Shown here: positions 16,855 to 25,498 of the stretch, piece by piece
How positions within the stretch are numbered: the stretch's first letter is position 1
Layout: each line of letters begins with the position of its first letter
Source: Cryobacterium sp. SO1
GTDB lineage: Bacteria; Actinomycetota; Actinomycetes; Actinomycetales; Microbacteriaceae
NCBI RefSeq assembly: GCF_004210215.2
Contig: NZ_CP067394.1
Coordinates: 1,612,001-1,676,000, forward strand
Length of the DNA: 64,000 nucleotides
Reading direction: 5' to 3'
Notes under the pieces: generated by a model
The model's input: the letters and a program-made list of their open reading frames with translations, nothing else
Databases searched by the model: none
What the model was told of the DNA's origin: nothing
Translations under genes and position numbers: made by a program

Positions 16855-19098
16855 ATGGTGAGCAACGGCACAAACGGCATGAACGGAACTGGAGTCACCC
16901 CGGCGCGGTCGTTCGGTGGCGTCGTCGTCGGCCTGCTCGGCCTGGTCGCGACAAGCGCGATAGCGGGCCTGCTCGTCACGGTGAGCCTGACCCCGGTCGT
17001 GGCGCTCACCGGCGTGACGACGAGCAGCACGATCAACGTCTTCGCGACCCTGCCGGACTACCTGGAGATCGAGCCGCTCGCCCAGCGCAGCAATATTTAC
17101 GCCACCCAGTCGGACGGCTCACCAGTGCTGCTGGCGACTCTGTACGACCAGAACCGCGTCGAGGTCGGCTGGGAGGACATCGGACAGAACGTCAAGGATG
17201 CGGCAATCGCCGGCGAAGACCCGCGGTTCTACGAGCACGGCGGCGTCGACCTGCAGGGCACCATGCGCGGTGCAATGACGACGGCGTTCAAGGGAAGCGT
17301 GCAGGGTGGTTCCTCGATCACCCAGCAGTACGTGAAGAACGTGCTGGTGCAGAAGTGCGAGATGCTGCCCACCGAGGAGGAGATCTCGGACTGCTACGAG
17401 GCTGCCACGGTGACGACGGCAGCCCGCAAGCTCAAGGAGATGCGGCTGGCGATCGGCGTGGAGAAGAAGTACGCCAAGAACGACATCCTGCGCCAGTACC
17501 TCAACATCGCCGGCTTCGGCGGCCGGGTCTACGGCATCGAGGCCGCGGCTTCGTACTACTACGGGAGGACGGCGGCCGACCTCACCGTGGCGCAGGCGGC
17601 CAGCCTGCTCTCGATCGTGAACAACCCGGGCAAGTTCAGACTCGACCGGCCGGCCAGCGAGACCAATGGTGCGGCCAACGGCTATCAGGATAACCGGCTG
17701 CGTCGCGACTACATCCTCGGCTCGATGCTCAAGTACGGCAAGATCACCCGGGCCGAATTCGACGCGGCCATCGCGGCCCCCGTCGAGCCCAACATCAACG
17801 AGCCCAGCACCGGATGCCAGACCGCAGGGGCGAACGCGTACTTCTGCGACTACGTCATCCACGTCCTGGCCGAAGACCCGGTCTTCGGCGCCGATGAGGA
17901 GGCCCGGATCACCAACATCCGCCGGGGCGGCTTCGACGTGTACACGACCCTGGACCTCGACCTGCAGAACGCGGCGATCACGACGATGAACGACAACGTG
18001 CCGAAGTCCCTCGACGGCTGGGACGTCGGCGGAGTCATTTCGAGCGTCGAGGTCGGCACCGGCCGGGTCCTCGCCATGACGCAGAACAAGGACTACAGCC
18101 AGGACCCGGAGGTGCAGGCCGCCGGAAACAACTGGAGCAGTGTGAACTACAACACCGACTTCGCCACCGGAGGGTCCCGCGGCTTCCAGCCCGGCTCCAC
18201 CTACAAGGTCTTCACCCTCGCGGAATGGCTGAACACCGGCCATTCGCTGGACGAGCGTGTCGACTCCGCGCCCCGATCCCAATGGGGCACCTTCAACGAC
18301 AGTTGCCTCGGCCCGCAGAATTACGATTCGGAAGGCTGGAGCCCCAAGAACGACGCCAATGAATCCGGCGGCAACTACAGTGCTCTCGAATCCACCATCG
18401 GCTCGATCAACACCGGCTTCATCGGCATGGCCAAGCGGCTCGACCTCTGCGGGATCCGGAAGATGGCGGAGGCGTTCGGGGTACACCGCGCCGACGGCGA
18501 CCCCCTCAGCCAGAGTGCCTCGGCCGTGATCGGCACCAACGAGATCGCCCCGTTGAGCATGGCCGTGGCGTTCGCGGGAATCGCCAACCAGGGCGTCACC
18601 TGCAGCCCGATCGTGATCGACAAGATGATCGATTCCGCCGGCACCGAGGTCCCGATCCCTGAGTCGAAATGCGCGCAGTCCGTGAGTCCGGAGGCCGACC
18701 GGCAGATGATCGCGGCGTTGAACCAGGTGCTGACGAAGGGCACCGCCGTGCAATCGAACTCCGCGACGGTACCGTATGTGCCGATGTTCGGCAAGACGGG
18801 AACCACCGACGGCGCCAAGGACACCTGGATGAGTGGCGCGAGCAGCAAGGTCGCCACCGTTGTCGGCGTCGTCACCGTCACCGGGGACGCCAATCAGCGC
18901 GCACGCGACTTCTTCAGCGGGCCCGCCGCCACAGCACGGCACCGGATGTGGCCCGTCGTGATGTCGGTGGCGAACGCCAAATACGGCGGCGACCCGTTCC
19001 CCGGGGTGCCCATTGCCCCTGTGCCACAGGCCGAGGTCGACGAGGAGGACCCGGGCCAGGATGTTCCGGCCCCGGACGTTCCCGACGAGAACGACTAG
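16855..19098 (+). CDS. Class A penicillin-binding protein (bifunctional transglycosylase/transpeptidase)
   Basis: The 747-residue protein has one N-terminal membrane anchor (about residues 18-55), a GT51 glycosyltransferase domain with the catalytic Glu121 in AGEDPRFYEHGG and GGSSITQQYVKN, and a transpeptidase domain with Ser448 in PGSTYK (SxxK), SIN (SxN) and Lys647 in FGKTGTTDG (KTG). The tail is acidic and Pro-rich. It polymerises and cross-links peptidoglycan at the outer face of the membrane. ATG 16855 is chosen; in-frame GTG 16840 is too close to the GGAGGGG at 16834. The stop overlaps the stop of convergent dnaE2. Confidence 0.92.
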   Translation: MVSNGTNGMNGTGVTPARSFGGVVVGLLGLVATSAIAGLLVTVSLTPVVALTGVTTSSTINVFATLPDYLEIEPLAQRSNIYATQSDGSPVLLATLYDQNRVEVGWEDIGQNVKDAAIAGEDPRFYEHGGVDLQGTMRGAMTTAFKGSVQGGSSITQQYVKNVLVQKCEMLPTEEEISDCYEAATVTTAARKLKEMRLAIGVEKKYAKNDILRQYLNIAGFGGRVYGIEAAASYYYGRTAADLTVAQAASLLSIVNNPGKFRLDRPASETNGAANGYQDNRLRRDYILGSMLKYGKITRAEFDAAIAAPVEPNINEPSTGCQTAGANAYFCDYVIHVLAEDPVFGADEEARITNIRRGGFDVYTTLDLDLQNAAITTMNDNVPKSLDGWDVGGVISSVEVGTGRVLAMTQNKDYSQDPEVQAAGNNWSSVNYNTDFATGGSRGFQPGSTYKVFTLAEWLNTGHSLDERVDSAPRSQWGTFNDSCLGPQNYDSEGWSPKNDANESGGNYSALESTIGSINTGFIGMAKRLDLCGIRKMAEAFGVHRADGDPLSQSASAVIGTNEIAPLSMAVAFAGIANQGVTCSPIVIDKMIDSAGTEVPIPESKCAQSVSPEADRQMIAALNQVLTKGTAVQSNSATVPYVPMFGKTGTTDGAKDTWMSGASSKVATVVGVVTVTGDANQRARDFFSGPAATARHRMWPVVMSVANAKYGGDPFPGVPIAPVPQAEVDEEDPGQDVPAPDVPDEND

Positions 19099-22000
19099 GC
19101 GCTCTGCGTCGACCACAGGTCGAATGGTGGTGTTCCGGAGCCGGCCGCCCGCCGCGGACGGGGCGCGCTGATCGGTGCCCTCTCCGCCTGGCCATCGGCT
19201 GCTCTGGCCGCCTGGGCCTGGGCCCTGGTGCGTTCCCTGGCCACCGTGACCAGGTCCCACATGCCCTCACCGGTCACCGACACCCCGCGGGCTCCTGAAC
19301 GCCTGGTGCGGCCACGCACCAGCATCAGTTCGGTCTGGAACACCCCGCCGCCGATGCGCTCCTGGGCGTCGTGGAAGAACACGACGTTGGCCACCGGACC
19401 GGTGCCGTCGTCGAGGCTGACGAACACCACCCGCCGGCCACCCCGCATCGGCGGTGTGTTCGTGGCTCGACGCACGCCGGCCAGGAGCACGTCGGTGCCG
19501 CCGGGCAGGGTGGCCAGCTGCGAGGCCGGGGTGACGCCGAGTTCGGCGAACAGCGGATAGTACTTGCGCATCCGGTGGTCGGAGACGGCCAGCCCGGTGT
19601 CGAGCAGCTCGAGGTCGGACTGGGTGCGGCCTCGCAATTGCAGCGACGTGACGGCGTCGAAGTGCGCACCCTCGTAGTCCAGCACCGGCAGCGGCACCTC
19701 GAAGGCCAGCTGGTCGTCGGCGATGGTGATGGCGATGCCGCGGAGCGACTGGATGTGCGCGAGCAGTTCATGCCGGCGGGTGCGGTCATGGCCGATGAAG
19801 CTGTCGAGCGCGCCGATTCGGGCGAGGGCCTCGAAGGTGCGCCGGCGGGGGCGCACCCGGTCACGGAAATCCTGCAGCGAGGTGAAGGGTTGGTGCCGCA
19901 CGATGCGGGCCCGCTCAGCCTCGCTCGAGCCGTTCAGTTCGGGCAACGGCATCCGGATGCCCTGGCCGGCGCCGACGGACTCCACCCGGTAGTCCAGGGC
20001 GCTGTGCTGCACGTCGAGGCCCAGCACCGGCACGCCGAGCACTCTGGCCTCGGCCACGAGCAGGTCCTTGGGCCACATTCCCGGATCGTGGGTGAGCAGG
20101 CCGGCCAGGAACGCCGCCGGGTGGTGGGTCTTCAGCCAGGCGGACTGGTAGGTGGGCAGGGCGAACGCGGCTCCGTGCGCCTTGGCGAATCCGAAACTGC
20201 CGAAACCGGCCAGCACGGTCCAGACCCGGTCGATCGTGCCGGCATCGAACCCGCGCGACAGGGCGTTTTCGCGGACATACGCCTCGATCACGTCCAGCTG
20301 CTCCGGCCGGCCCAGGTGTCGGCGCAGCACGTCGGCGTGGCCGAGTCCGCAGCCGGTGAGCTCGTCGAAGAGCCGCATCACCTGTTCGTGGAAAATGACG
20401 ACGCCGTTGGTCTCACGCAGGATCGGTTCGAAGCGGGGGTGGATGTAGTCGGGGGCGACCTCGCCGTGCCGGGCCTCGAGGTAGCGCAGCGGCATGTTGT
20501 TCTTCATCGGCCCTGGCCGGAACAGCGAGATCTCCACGGTGAGGTCGTTGAAGACCTCCGGCTGCAGTTTGCCGACCAGTTCCATCTGGCCGGGGGATTC
20601 GATCTGGAAGATCCCCAAGGTGCGGGTGGAGCGGATGAGCTCGTAGGTGGCCGGGTCGTCCAGCGGAACCCGGTCCAGGTCGATGTGCTCGCCGGTGAGC
20701 CTGTGGTGTTCCTCCACGGCGTGGGCCATGGCCGATTGCATGCGCACGCCGAGGATGTCGAGCTTGATCAGGCCCATCGGATCCATGTCGTGCTTGTCGA
20801 ACTGCGACATCGGCAGGCCCATCCCCGACGCCTGCACCGGGGTGCGGTCCAGAAGCGAGGAATCGGAGAGGATGACGCCGCACGGGTGCACCGAGATGTG
20901 CCGGGGCAGCCTGTCCAGCCTGGCGGTGAGGTCCACCAGCAGATCCAGCTGTGCGGACTCGCGTACCTCGGCGGCCAGCTCCTCCAGCTCGGGCTTCTCG
21001 GCCAGGGCCGCCCGGAAGTCACGCGCGTTGAACCGCCACATCTGCTTGGCGATGGCGGCCACCTGGGTGTCCGGCATGCCGAGGGCCAGTCCGGCGTCGC
21101 GGACCGCGCCGCGACCCCGGTAGGCGTTGGTCATCGACATCAGCGAGACCCGGCTGGCGCCGAACGTCTCGAAGACCTTGCGGTAGATGTCGTGCCGTCT
21201 GGCCGATTCCACATCGAGGTCGATGTCGGGCAGTGTCTGTCGTTCGGGGGAGAGGAATCGCTCCCAGAGCAGGCCGTTGCCGATGGGTTCCACCGACGAC
21301 GTGCGCAGGGCGAAGTTGAGCACCGAGCCCACGCCGGAGCCGCGGGCCTGGATGCGGATGCCCATGTCGCGCACGATGTCGGCGACCTTGGCGACCGTGA
21401 GGAAGTAGCTGGCGAAGCCGAGCGATTGCACTGTCGACATCTCGTGGGCGAGCCTGTCGTGCGCCGCGGTGAGCAGCGGCCGGCCGGCCTCGGCGTAGCG
21501 CTCGTCGATGCCGTGGCGGGCGCGGGCCCACAGCTCGGCGAGCGGGTCGCGGGTGACCCCGATCACGCTGGCCTCCGGCATCCGTGGCCGGCCGAGCCCG
21601 ATGTCGGCGGCCGGGTCGAGCGCACAGCGTTCGGCGAGTTCGTGGGTGTCCCGCATCAGCCGCGCCAACGCGCCGTCGCTGTGCTGCCCGGCGTCGACGA
21701 CCATGCGGGCCACCTGCCGCATGGCCGCCGCCGGCTTCAGCCAGGCCTGGCCGTTCACCTGCAGGGTGGTGGCCTCGTGCAGTTGGGCGAGCGGGGTCAG
21801 GTGCCTGGCGGCATCGGCGAGGTCGGCGGTGACCGCCTCATCGGCGGTGCCGTAGCGAACGGCGTTGCTGAGTACGGCGGGCAGCCGGGCGTACTCGGCC
21901 AGCGCGAGCATCCGCGTGGCCGGGGCGACGCTGCCCGGCATGCCCGGTTCGGCGAGATGGCAGACGATCTCGATCGCGATCGACTGGGGCGGCATGATCC

Positions 22001-22532
22001 GTTGCCAGTCGGCCAGGTGCGCCCTGGCCTGCAGGTTGTCGCGGCGGTCGACGGCACGGCCGACATCAGAGGCCGGGCCGAGCAGCACCGTCAACGAGTT
22101 CAGGCCGGCGAGCTCGGCCAGATGGCCGCGGGGAATACTCGGCGGGTGACCGGCTAGGCGCACCGTTGTCTCGTGGGCGCTGGAGACCGCCCGGCAGAGC
22201 GCCGCGTAGCCGCGGCCGGCGCTGCTCTGGGCGGCGCTGTCCTGGTTGGCGCCGTCTTGGCTAGAACCGCTGCCATGCGCCAGGACCACGATCCGGCCGA
22301 GCGGGGTGAGAGTGTCATCGTCGTGCACCTCGAGGTCGGCGCCGAGCCCCGGGCGGATGCCGGCGGACTGGCAGGCGCGCACGTGCTTGACGGCCCCGTA
22401 CAGCCCGTCCCGGTCGGTGACGGCCAGGAACGTGGCCCCGTCGGCCGCAGCCTGCTCGGCGAGGGCCTCCGGCAGGGTCACGCCATAGTGCGTCGAGTAG
22501 GCGCTGGCGACATGCAGGTGCGGAAAACTCAT
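19095..22532 (-). CDS. dnaE2: Error-prone DNA polymerase III alpha subunit DnaE2
   Basis: The 1145-residue protein starts MSFPHLHVASAYS with an N-terminal PHP domain, then a C-family polymerase core. It has RGSGVGS, the catalytic aspartates in LPDIDLDVES, SVHPCGVI, the LGILGVRMQSA-type segment KLDILGVRMQSAM, LFRPGPM and FGFAKAHGAAF, and a C-terminal OB-fold (DVLLAGVRRATN, VFVSLDDGTG). The length fits DnaE2 (about 1080-1150) and the gamma/beta regions typical of replicative DnaE1 are shortened. It acts in SOS mutagenic translesion synthesis, usually with ImuA/ImuB, which are not in this window. It begins 10 bases after the DUF6504 gene, under an SOS box. Its stop overlaps that of the PBP gene through a CTAG. 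Confidence 0.93.
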   Translation of the reverse strand: MSFPHLHVASAYSTHYGVTLPEALAEQAAADGATFLAVTDRDGLYGAVKHVRACQSAGIRPGLGADLEVHDDDTLTPLGRIVVLAHGSGSSQDGANQDSAAQSSAGRGYAALCRAVSSAHETTVRLAGHPPSIPRGHLAELAGLNSLTVLLGPASDVGRAVDRRDNLQARAHLADWQRIMPPQSIAIEIVCHLAEPGMPGSVAPATRMLALAEYARLPAVLSNAVRYGTADEAVTADLADAARHLTPLAQLHEATTLQVNGQAWLKPAAAMRQVARMVVDAGQHSDGALARLMRDTHELAERCALDPAADIGLGRPRMPEASVIGVTRDPLAELWARARHGIDERYAEAGRPLLTAAHDRLAHEMSTVQSLGFASYFLTVAKVADIVRDMGIRIQARGSGVGSVLNFALRTSSVEPIGNGLLWERFLSPERQTLPDIDLDVESARRHDIYRKVFETFGASRVSLMSMTNAYRGRGAVRDAGLALGMPDTQVAAIAKQMWRFNARDFRAALAEKPELEELAAEVRESAQLDLLVDLTARLDRLPRHISVHPCGVILSDSSLLDRTPVQASGMGLPMSQFDKHDMDPMGLIKLDILGVRMQSAMAHAVEEHHRLTGEHIDLDRVPLDDPATYELIRSTRTLGIFQIESPGQMELVGKLQPEVFNDLTVEISLFRPGPMKNNMPLRYLEARHGEVAPDYIHPRFEPILRETNGVVIFHEQVMRLFDELTGCGLGHADVLRRHLGRPEQLDVIEAYVRENALSRGFDAGTIDRVWTVLAGFGSFGFAKAHGAAFALPTYQSAWLKTHHPAAFLAGLLTHDPGMWPKDLLVAEARVLGVPVLGLDVQHSALDYRVESVGAGQGIRMPLPELNGSSEAERARIVRHQPFTSLQDFRDRVRPRRRTFEALARIGALDSFIGHDRTRRHELLAHIQSLRGIAITIADDQLAFEVPLPVLDYEGAHFDAVTSLQLRGRTQSDLELLDTGLAVSDHRMRKYYPLFAELGVTPASQLATLPGGTDVLLAGVRRATNTPPMRGGRRVVFVSLDDGTGPVANVVFFHDAQERIGGGVFQTELMLVRGRTRRSGARGVSVTGEGMWDLVTVARERTRAQAQAARAADGQAERAPISAPRPRRAAGSGTPPFDLWSTQSA

Positions 22533-22542
22533 CGTGACGACG

Positions 22543-22815
22543 TCACCCCCAGTCGAGAGCGAGCACCCACGTGCCGTCGGCGTCGTGGCGCAGGTCGTAC
22601 CGGTGCTGGTCCTCGTCGCCCTTCGCGGCATCCACTCGCCACAGCTCGGTGTCGATGCGAGTGGGCGTGCCGTTGTTCTCCCACCAACGGGTGCGGCTGA
22701 AAACGGCCTGGGGCTGTCCGATGATGGTGTGTTCGAAACGGTCCCAGACGAAGGCTCGGGGGTCGCCGTCAGCGGAGAGCTCGACCTGCACCGCTGCGTC
22801 GATGATCTGGGGCAT
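22543..22815 (-). CDS. DUF6504-type small protein of the dnaE2 operon
   Basis: The 90-residue product (MPQIIDAAVQVEL) contains FVWDRFEHTI, WWENNGTPTRIDTELWRVDA and YDLRHDADGTWVLALDWG, matching the small DUF6504-type proteins found beside actinobacterial mutagenesis genes. Function is unknown; an accessory role in translesion synthesis is inferred only from position. It is the first gene of an operon with dnaE2 (10-base gap) and has a perfect SOS operator 24 bases before its ATG. Confidence 0.75.
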   Translation of the reverse strand: MPQIIDAAVQVELSADGDPRAFVWDRFEHTIIGQPQAVFSRTRWWENNGTPTRIDTELWRVDAAKGDEDQHRYDLRHDADGTWVLALDWG

Positions 22816-22839
22816 GAGGGTCACCTTCCGCGCTTCATT

Positions 22840-22855
22840 TCGAACAAATGTTCGA
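22840..22855. promoter_or_regulatory. LexA/SOS box
   Basis: TCGAACAAATGTTCGA is a perfect 16-bp palindrome matching the Gram-positive/actinobacterial SOS consensus CGAACNNNNGTTCG. It lies just upstream of the DUF6504-dnaE2 operon (minus strand), predicting DNA-damage induction. Confidence 0.9.
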
Positions 22856-22967
22856 GATTCGAAAGTGTACGTCACTCCTCCGACAGGCGCCAGCGGAGCG
22901 GCGGTACCAGGTCGGCGGGGCAGGCGGGGGTAGACCACACGACGGTGCGGGGGCACTCTGGTGTTCC

Positions 22968-24344
22968 ATGTCGACGAATCCGGAATTCATGCAGATCAAT
23001 CCGCTCTTCGCCCGACCCGGCGAGGATGCCAGGGTTCCCCGCCACACTCTGGCACCGGGACCGATGGGGCCGGAAACGGCTTACCAGATCATCCACGATG
23101 AGATCATGCTGGACGGAAACTCCAGGCTCAACCTGGCGACCTTCGTGGGAACCTGGATGGACGAGGCGGCCCGCAAGCTCTATGCCGAGGCGTTCGACAA
23201 GAACATGATCGACAAGGACGAGTATCCCCAGACCGCGGCCATCGAGGACTACTGCTGGCACATCATCGCCGACCTGTGGCACGCGCCGGAGCCGCGAGCG
23301 ACCATCGGCACGTCGACCATCGGGTCGTCAGAGGCCTGCATGCTCGGCGGGCTGGCCTTCAAACGCCGCTGGCAGCAGGCCCGGCGCGCGGCCGGCCTGC
23401 CCACCGACAAGCCCAATCTGGTGATGAGCAGCGCGGTGCAGGTCTGCTGGGAGAAGTTCTGCAACTACTGGGAGGTCGAGGCGCGCCTGGTGCCGGTGAC
23501 CGATGAGCATCCGTGCCTGGACGGGCACGACCTGGCCGCGTACGTCGACGAGAACACCATCGGGGTGGTGGCGATCATGGGCGTCACGTACACCGGCATT
23601 TACGAGCCGGTGCAGGAGATCGCGGCGGCCCTCGACGCGATCCAGGCGACGACAGGGTTCGACGTGCCGATCCACGTTGACGCGGCGTCGGGCGGCATGA
23701 TCGCACCGTTCCTGCAGCCGGAGGTGGTGTGGGACTTCAGGTTGGAGAGAGTGCACTCGATCAGCACCTCCGCCCACAAGTACGGCCTGGTCTACCCCGG
23801 GTTGGGTTGGGTGGTCTGGCGCAGCCGGGATCTGATGCCGGACGAACTGATCTTCAACGTGAGCTACCTCGGCGGAGACATGCCGACCCTGGCGCTGAAC
23901 TTCTCCCGGCCCGGCGCCCAGGTGCTGCTGCAATACTTCCTGTTTCTGCGGCTCGGTTTCGAGGGCTACCGGATCGTGCAGCAGACCTCGCAAGACGTTG
24001 CCAAGTACCTGTCGAAGGGCATCGGAGAGCACGGCGCCTTCACCCTTGTCAGCGACGGATCCGACATTCCCGTGTTCGCCTGGAGGCTTGCGGAAGGGCA
24101 CACCGACAAGTGGAATCTGTACCATCTGTCCGACCGTCTCCGTGCCAGAGGCTGGCTGGTGCCCGCGTATCCGATGCCGGACAATCTGTCCGATCGCACG
24201 GTGCAACGGATCGTGGTGCGGAACGGGTTGAGCCTGGACCTCGCATCGAGGCTGCTCACCGCGATCACCGAGGAGACCGCGTATCTCGACAAACTGGAAA
24301 GCCCGATGCCGGTGGAGGACCAGCACCCAGGGTTCGCGCACTGA
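22968..24344 (+). CDS. gad: Glutamate decarboxylase (PLP-dependent)
   Basis: The 458-residue protein converts glutamate to GABA and CO2, consuming a proton. It shows the group II decarboxylase pattern: EDYCWHIIADLWHAP, GTSTIGSSEACMLGGLAFK, VHVDAASGGMIAPF-type sequence (PIHVDAASGG) and the PLP lysine Lys271 in STSAHKYG. The C-terminal residues end EDQHPGFAH, like the His-containing tail of bacterial GadB that closes the active site at neutral pH. No GABA antiporter gene is adjacent. The ATG at 22968 is preferred to upstream in-frame alternatives because the family N-terminus starts here. Confidence 0.94.
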   Translation: MSTNPEFMQINPLFARPGEDARVPRHTLAPGPMGPETAYQIIHDEIMLDGNSRLNLATFVGTWMDEAARKLYAEAFDKNMIDKDEYPQTAAIEDYCWHIIADLWHAPEPRATIGTSTIGSSEACMLGGLAFKRRWQQARRAAGLPTDKPNLVMSSAVQVCWEKFCNYWEVEARLVPVTDEHPCLDGHDLAAYVDENTIGVVAIMGVTYTGIYEPVQEIAAALDAIQATTGFDVPIHVDAASGGMIAPFLQPEVVWDFRLERVHSISTSAHKYGLVYPGLGWVVWRSRDLMPDELIFNVSYLGGDMPTLALNFSRPGAQVLLQYFLFLRLGFEGYRIVQQTSQDVAKYLSKGIGEHGAFTLVSDGSDIPVFAWRLAEGHTDKWNLYHLSDRLRARGWLVPAYPMPDNLSDRTVQRIVVRNGLSLDLASRLLTAITEETAYLDKLESPMPVEDQHPGFAH

Positions 24345-24467
24345 GGCGAGTGGCGCCACTGGGCTGAGTAGTCGGTCAGAATAACCGGCGGGTTTCGCAA
24401 AGTGAGTCGGCCGAGCGTAGCCTTTCCCTGGGACGCATTCTCTCGGCGGACCCGTGAGAAGGTACCA

Positions 24468-25313
24468 ATGACACTCAAAGCTGAGCCTGGGATCGCTACG
24501 CAGGCAGCATCAGAAACGGCCCCGTCGGGGGCATCGGGATCCCAGGCCTTTGAGTCTCAGGCCGAGGACGTCGTCACGGTCGAAACGCCGGTCGCCTTGG
24601 TGACCGGAGCTGGCTCGGCTTTGGGGAGGGCGGTCGTCGCCAAGCTCCTCGCGAACGGCTACGCGGTCACCGGCATCGACGACAGGGAAACCGACCTCCT
24701 CGGCGAACAGCACCGGGTGCTGGTGGGCGACATGGGCACAGAGGAGGGCGCCCGGTGGGCGGTCTCGGAGGCCGCCGACACCTTCGGCAGACTCGACTCC
24801 GCCGTGCTCCTGGCAGATTCGGGCGGGTCCCGCTCCATCCACGTGCCCGGAACCGCGGCAGAGGGGGAGCTCCTCCTCGCCCGCAACCTGAAAGGCATCG
24901 CCCTGGGCATCAAGTCGGCCGTCGAGGGGCTCTCCCTCGACGGGCACCGGAGCATCGTGGCGACGGCATCCGTTGCCGGTCTGCTCGCGGACCCGGGCGA
25001 CTGGGCCCATCACGCGTCCAGAATCGCCATCATCGACCTCGTGCGCTCTTCCGCGCTCACTTACGCGGCCAAGGGCATCAGGATCAACAACGTGGCAGCC
25101 GGCCTGCTGCGGGCTGACGATCTGAGTGACCCTCCGAACGATCAGAACTTCGGACGGGACTTCTCCCGCCGGATCCCGCTGTTCAGACTGGCCCAGCCCG
25201 AGGAGATCGCGTCGGTGATCGCCTTCCTGGTGTCCCCGGCCGCGTCGTACGTGACGGGCACCACACTCGCCGTCGACGGCGGGCTGACGGCATCCGCCGG
25301 GCTGGTCTTCTAA
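24468..25313 (+). CDS. SDR-family protein lacking the YxxxK catalytic pair
   Basis: The 281-residue product has a variable N-terminus of about 40 residues, then a Rossmann domain ([16 protein letters not shown]) and the SDR C-terminal signature ([29 protein letters not shown]). Where SDRs have YxxxK after the catalytic Ser, this protein reads [10 protein letters not shown], so Tyr is His and Lys is Arg; the catalytic Ser region ([10 protein letters not shown]) is kept. It may be a catalytically altered or non-enzymatic SDR. The next gene starts 185 bases on, so operon membership with the glycosyltransferases is possible but unproven. Confidence 0.82.
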   Translation: MTLKAEPGIATQAASETAPSGASGSQAFESQAEDVVTVETPVALVTGAGSALGRAVVAKLLANGYAVTGIDDRETDLLGEQHRVLVGDMGTEEGARWAVSEAADTFGRLDSAVLLADSGGSRSIHVPGTAAEGELLLARNLKGIALGIKSAVEGLSLDGHRSIVATASVAGLLADPGDWAHHASRIAIIDLVRSSALTYAAKGIRINNVAAGLLRADDLSDPPNDQNFGRDFSRRIPLFRLAQPEEIASVIAFLVSPAASYVTGTTLAVDGGLTASAGLVF

Positions 25314-25498
25314 GCGACGCCTCCGCACCAAGCTGCGAATTCCCTGACCAAATAGCCGCGTTCCAGGGACGGGTTGACCGCCATGGCAGAATGTCGCTCC
25401 GGGGCAATTGCCAGGGGCAATCGCTTGTGGCGTCGGCTCCGAAGAACCAACGGCTCATTGAAACACGACAGGCGGCGTAACCGCCGCGAGGAGGCACT

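Noticed and set aside
19371..22157. A 928-codon plus-strand frame opposite dnaE2
   Set aside because: dnaE2 has clear catalytic motifs throughout; the opposite frame has none and no ribosome-binding site.
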